DNA of 64,000 nucleotides from Bacteroidota bacterium (GTDB lineage Bacteria > Bacteroidota > Bacteroidia > Bacteroidales > UBA10428), in NCBI GenBank assembly GCA_016699695.1, contig CP065006.1:124001-188000 (forward strand), read 5' to 3'. Positions 60,460-64,000 of the stretch are shown in pieces. The notes under the pieces were generated by a model. It saw only the letters and a program-made list of their open reading frames with translations. It was not told where the DNA came from and made no database searches. Made by a program: the position numbers and the translations under genes. Position 1 is the stretch's first letter, and each line of letters begins with the position of its first letter.

Positions 60460-61548
60460 ATGAAAACAGCATCGAGAACACAATGGATTTTGCTGGCTGG
60501 CTTTTTAGCACTCACTTTGAGTATCAGACCGGCAGTGGCGCAGGAAAAGGTAGGTAAAGAGGTACACGAAACCTTTTCTGTAAACGAGCAAACACGCCTC
60601 ACTATCAACAATAAATACGGTAGCATCGACGTAAAAAACTGGGATCAGAAAACTGTAGATGTGAGAGTAAAGTTAATCTTTACCGATGTCTCTGATAAAA
60701 GAGCCCAGGAACTTTCCAAATTGATATTGATTGAAAACCATAGTCAGGGCAACGATATAAGTTTCGAAACTGTTTTTGATGCCAATTTTGGTGAAAGTAT
60801 CTCGCAGTTAAGCGATGCAGGTAAGCAATTTAAAATAGTGTATACCATTAATATGCCCCATACCGTACCGGCTAATTTGAGCAATAAGTATGGAAGTATC
60901 TTTGTCGATAAACTGAGCAGGGCGTCTGTAATCGATTTAAAATACGGAAGTCTGAAGGTCAATGACATTTCTTCGATTGAAAAATCGCCCATGTCAGAAG
61001 TGAACATGGCTTATTCCGATGGCACCATAGAAACTAGTAGCTGGCTGAAGATCAATATGAAATATTCTAAACTAAACATTCAGGAAAGCAAGGCTCTTAT
61101 CATTTTAAGTAAATATTCGAAAGTGTTTATCGACCGCGGTTCCTCTGTAATTTCTGAAGCCCGCTACGATACTTACGAAGTTGGAACAGTGGCCAACATG
61201 GTGACCAATGCCGAATATTCGAATTTCAAATTCCAGAGCATAGGAAAAAAACTGAACACCGAAACCAAATATACCGATGTCAAAATAGCCTTTATGCCAG
61301 CCGGGTTCGAAGAAATTAAAATCATAAACCGCTATGGCTCTTATTCGGTGGGGCTGGAAGATGGCGCTTCTTATAAACTAAATGGTTTAGCTAATTATGG
61401 CAACATCATTATTTCCGACAATGCCCGGGTGAATCGATTCAATGAATCGAACGAATTGAGGCTCGAAGGGAAGGTTGGCTCAAACCAGAACTCTACTGCC
61501 CAGGTTACCATCGATACCAAATACGGTACTGTAAAATTAACCAAATAA
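60460..61548 (+). CDS. exported DUF4097-like beta-helix protein
   Basis: 362 residues. Signal peptide (ILLAGFLALTLSIRPAVAQ), then repeats of strand-rich units such as RLTINNKYGSIDVKNW, LSNKYGSIFVDKLSR, VIDLKYGSLKVNDISS and IIILSKYSKVFIDRG-like segments. The NKYGS and KYG motifs recur, as in DUF4097 right-handed beta-helix adhesins. It is the probable product of a small sigma-factor operon and would sit in the periplasm or on the surface. Function unknown. Confidence 0.8.
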   Translation: MKTASRTQWILLAGFLALTLSIRPAVAQEKVGKEVHETFSVNEQTRLTINNKYGSIDVKNWDQKTVDVRVKLIFTDVSDKRAQELSKLILIENHSQGNDISFETVFDANFGESISQLSDAGKQFKIVYTINMPHTVPANLSNKYGSIFVDKLSRASVIDLKYGSLKVNDISSIEKSPMSEVNMAYSDGTIETSSWLKINMKYSKLNIQESKALIILSKYSKVFIDRGSSVISEARYDTYEVGTVANMVTNAEYSNFKFQSIGKKLNTETKYTDVKIAFMPAGFEEIKIINRYGSYSVGLEDGASYKLNGLANYGNIIISDNARVNRFNESNELRLEGKVGSNQNSTAQVTIDTKYGTVKLTK

Positions 61549-61558
61549 GGAAAATCAG

Positions 61559-61591
61559 AACCCATGTGGCCTTTAGCCCGCCACATGGGTT
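61559..61591. terminator. bidirectional terminator between the DUF4097-like gene and cysQ
   Basis: A 12-bp perfect stem AACCCATGTGGC / GCCACATGGGTT with T-rich DNA after it on the + strand. The two flanking genes converge on it. Confidence 0.8.
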
Positions 61592-61602
61592 TATTCTTTT
61601 TA

Positions 61603-62424
61603 CTATCCGGGTAAAAAATCTTCTATCGAGGGGTTAAAAGCAACAAACCAGGTATTTAGTAAACTCTCCTTATTGTAGTGCATTTTTCCATAACCCGGAT
61701 AGGTTGCCAACCTGCAACCAGCCTCTTCAAGAATTGCATGTCCGGCGGCAATATCCCATTCCATGGTGTTACCCATACGCGGATAAATATGAGCCACACC
61801 TTCGGCCAGCTTACAAAGCTTTAATGAGCTTCCATATTGCTGAATTTCTATCTCCTCGGGTTTCACCGAGAGATTTCGAATAAAATCTGATGTTTCGCTG
61901 CTTAGGTGACTTTTACTGGCAACCACTATGGTTTTATTCACGATTTTTGTACAAGGCAAACTAATTGCTAATTGAAAAGCTTCTTCCAAGACAAGGGCTG
62001 ATGCCTTCTCTATTTTAAAGGCACCGCTCCCTTTCACTGAATAATACAAAACATCATGCACAGGAACATACACTACCCCCATCACCGGAGCGCCATGCTC
62101 CACCAGTGCAATGTTTACTGTATACTCCCCTCTGTTTTGAATAAATTCACGCGTACCATCAAGCGGATCTACAAGCCATACCTGAGCCCAGTTTCTTCTT
62201 TGCTGAAAATCGGGTAACGGGCTTTCTTCACTTATAATAGGAATTTGAGTGGTTTGAAGGTAGCTTTCAATAATCCGGTTCGATTCTAAATCGGCAAGTG
62301 TGAGCGGAGACTGATCGGCCTTAAAGCTATGACCTGCCTGTTTTCCAAAATACTCAAGCGTAGCCTTTCCAGCTTCAATTGCGGCTTTCTTAACTAGCCC
62401 TAACCATTGTTTGTGCAATGCCAT
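61603..62424 (-). CDS. cysQ: 3'(2'),5'-bisphosphate nucleotidase CysQ
   Basis: 273 residues from the ATG at 62424. The metal sites are ISEESPLP and LVDPLDGTREFIQNRGEYT (DPLDGT), plus AGHAILEEAGCRLATYPG near the end. Removes phosphate from adenosine 3',5'-bisphosphate made during sulfate assimilation. Inositol monophosphatases are related, but the motif variants and the length fit CysQ. It lies convergent to the DUF4097-like gene. Confidence 0.88.
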   Translation of the reverse strand: MALHKQWLGLVKKAAIEAGKATLEYFGKQAGHSFKADQSPLTLADLESNRIIESYLQTTQIPIISEESPLPDFQQRRNWAQVWLVDPLDGTREFIQNRGEYTVNIALVEHGAPVMGVVYVPVHDVLYYSVKGSGAFKIEKASALVLEEAFQLAISLPCTKIVNKTIVVASKSHLSSETSDFIRNLSVKPEEIEIQQYGSSLKLCKLAEGVAHIYPRMGNTMEWDIAAGHAILEEAGCRLATYPGYGKMHYNKESLLNTWFVAFNPSIEDFLPG

Positions 62425-62650
62425 CAATCTGTTTAGAATTAATCTCGCATAAAGATGCGAAAGCCTTCGAAATAATCATAAAGTTTTCATTTATGTTTGG
62501 CCAAAGACATTTTAATCACAATCCAGGGTAAACAGCTATGCGCCAAAAAACACTTTTTTCAACCTGATTAAAAGCCATTTTTAACATGAGATTAATTTAA
62601 CGTAAATTAAAAATGAATTTAGTATTTTAGTACGCCAAGAAAAACTAAAA

Positions 62651-64000
62651 ATGAGCCAGCTTACCTCTTTACAACCCACTTTATTGTGGAAATATTTCGA
62701 TGCCATCCTTAAAATCCCCCGTCCTTCGAAGAAAGAAGAAAAGATTATTGCGTACCTTGAAAATTTTGCACTCGAAAACAACCTCGATTACAAAAAGGAT
62801 GCAATCGGCAATATGCTGATAAAAAAAGCTGCCACCAAAGGGAAAGAACGGGTAAAAACGGTTGTGCTTCAAAGCCATGTTGACATGGTATGCGAAAAAA
62901 ACAGCAACGTCAGGCACAACTTCGATACCGATCCAATTAAGCCGCTTATCGAAGGCGATTGGGTAAAAGCCAGTGGCACAACCCTGGGAGCTGACAATGG
63001 CATTGGGGTAGCCACTTCATTAGCCGTACTTGCCAATAAATCGCTTGTGCATGGTCCTATTGAATGCCTCTTTACAGTTGATGAAGAAACAGGGCTCACC
63101 GGTGCACATAAGTTGGAAAAAGACTTCTTTTCGGGCAAAATACTCATCAACCTCGATTCGGAAGATGAAGGCGAAATTTTTATTGGCTGTGCCGGGGGTA
63201 TTGATACTTTAATTTCCTTTCCACTGAAATATACTAAGCCTCCAAAGAAATGGTCGACTTATCAAGTAAGTATTCGTGGGCTTAAGGGTGGGCATTCTGG
63301 CGATGACATTAACAAAGGGCTGGCTAATGCTAACAAATTACTTACACGCCTGCTGTGGACAGCCAGAAAAGATTTCGGGCTGCTTCTCTCCGATTTTCAG
63401 GGCGGAAACCTTCGTAACGCTATTCCGCGCGAAGCCAATGCTCTGGTTACATTGGACGCATTAAATGCTAAAAGCTTTGAAAAATATGTTGCCCGCTTCG
63501 AAAAAATGGTAAGAAATGAATTTTCGTATACTGAACCTGATTTATCAGTAAAACTGGAAGCACACAAACCACTTAAGAAAGTGTTGAAAAATAAGGTTTC
63601 TTCTCAATTGCTCAATGCCCTATACGCCTGCCCTAACGGAGTTATGGCCATGAGTCAGACCGTTCCAGGACTGGTTGAAACCTCCACCAACCTTGCTTCG
63701 GTACATTTTAAGGAGCCTGATATTGCTGAAATTGTCACCAGCCAACGAAGCTCTGTCGAATCGGCTAAACTGGATACCATGAACCGTGTAATCAGTACTT
63801 TTTCCTTAACAGAGGCCACTATTCGTCATTCCGACAGCTATCCGGGATGGACTCCTAATCCAAACTCTGATGTGCTTAGGTTGGCCCAAAATGTGTATCA
63901 AACTCTATTCTCCGAGCAAGCCAAAGTAAAAGCTATTCATGCAGGGCTGGAATGCGGATTGTTCCTCGAAAAATATCCCGATCTTGATATGATTTCCATT
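62651..64000 (+). CDS. pepD: aminoacyl-histidine dipeptidase, 5' part (3' end outside window)
   Basis: 450 residues are present and the frame is still open at the window edge. M20 family metal peptidase: metal ligands in VVLQSHVDMVCEKN, LGADNGIGVATSLAVL and LFTVDEETGLTGAH (catalytic Glu pair), and later HAGLECGLF. The internal SIRGLKGGHSGDDINKG is diagnostic of PepD-type dipeptidases, which split X-His dipeptides. Starts MSQLTSLQPTLLWKY. Confidence 0.93.
   Translation, partial: MSQLTSLQPTLLWKYFDAILKIPRPSKKEEKIIAYLENFALENNLDYKKDAIGNMLIKKAATKGKERVKTVVLQSHVDMVCEKNSNVRHNFDTDPIKPLIEGDWVKASGTTLGADNGIGVATSLAVLANKSLVHGPIECLFTVDEETGLTGAHKLEKDFFSGKILINLDSEDEGEIFIGCAGGIDTLISFPLKYTKPPKKWSTYQVSIRGLKGGHSGDDINKGLANANKLLTRLLWTARKDFGLLLSDFQGGNLRNAIPREANALVTLDALNAKSFEKYVARFEKMVRNEFSYTEPDLSVKLEAHKPLKKVLKNKVSSQLLNALYACPNGVMAMSQTVPGLVETSTNLASVHFKEPDIAEIVTSQRSSVESAKLDTMNRVISTFSLTEATIRHSDSYPGWTPNPNSDVLRLAQNVYQTLFSEQAKVKAIHAGLECGLFLEKYPDLDMISI

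Overview
The window looks like chromosomal DNA of a Bacteroidota bacterium, probably from the Bacteroidales/Marinilabiliales side. The evidence is the Bacteroidota-type promoter boxes (TAnnTTTG just upstream of many genes), the conserved block cinA - rpmB - rpmG - DUF4295 gene - ftsY - rimO, a Y_Y_Y/beta-propeller histidine kinase, a YwqK-type lipoprotein next to an Rhs fragment, and moderately AT-rich DNA. No tRNA, rRNA or CRISPR array was recognised.

Layout. 1-7 kb: the end of a saccharopine dehydrogenase-like gene, a short Bacteroidota-type arginine decarboxylase, a secreted TPR protein and gyrA. 7-11 kb: clpC followed by a complete IS256-like insertion sequence (about 9736-10979) whose transposase reading frame is offset at an A8 tract. 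11-17 kb: two histidine kinases and a stand-alone response regulator. 17-24.4 kb: housekeeping genes (rimO, ftsY, L33, L28, cinA, an M48 protease, fabG). 25-26 kb: a Fic protein. 26.2-35.4 kb: a nine-gene leftward operon (iron-sulfur repair protein, Rrf2 regulator, hemerythrin, DUF2024, PepSY, cupin, two DUF438/hemerythrin/PAS proteins, DUF1858) divergent from a quinol-type nitric oxide reductase. The shared intergenic region holds a 34-bp palindrome exactly where the two promoters meet. 35.5-40.7 kb: a repeat-rich accessory island with two toxin-antitoxin modules, a small membrane protein, a YwqK-type lipoprotein and a 5'-truncated Rhs gene broken by an amber codon. The modules are bracketed by repeats like cassettes. 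40.7-42.2 kb: sucD and a four-helix-bundle protein.

42.3-59 kb is a tetrapyrrole supercluster, all on the + strand: sulfite reductase cysJ and cysI, a short precorrin-2 dehydrogenase, a CobA-HemD fusion, an unknown small protein, then hemA, hemC, hemB, hemL, hemE, hemN, a protoporphyrinogen oxidase, hemF and hemH. Together these encode a glutamyl-tRNA to haem route, plus the branch to sirohaem that CysI needs. The haem also matches the need of the nearby nitric oxide reductase. 59-64 kb: an ECF sigma factor, a small membrane protein overlapping it, a secreted DUF4097-like protein, cysQ and the 5' part of an aminoacyl-histidine dipeptidase.

The parts most worth a second look are the divergent nitric oxide operator, the cassette-like repeat island, the insertion sequence with its frame offset and structured noncoding end, and the odd N-terminus and altered motifs of the CobA-HemD fusion.
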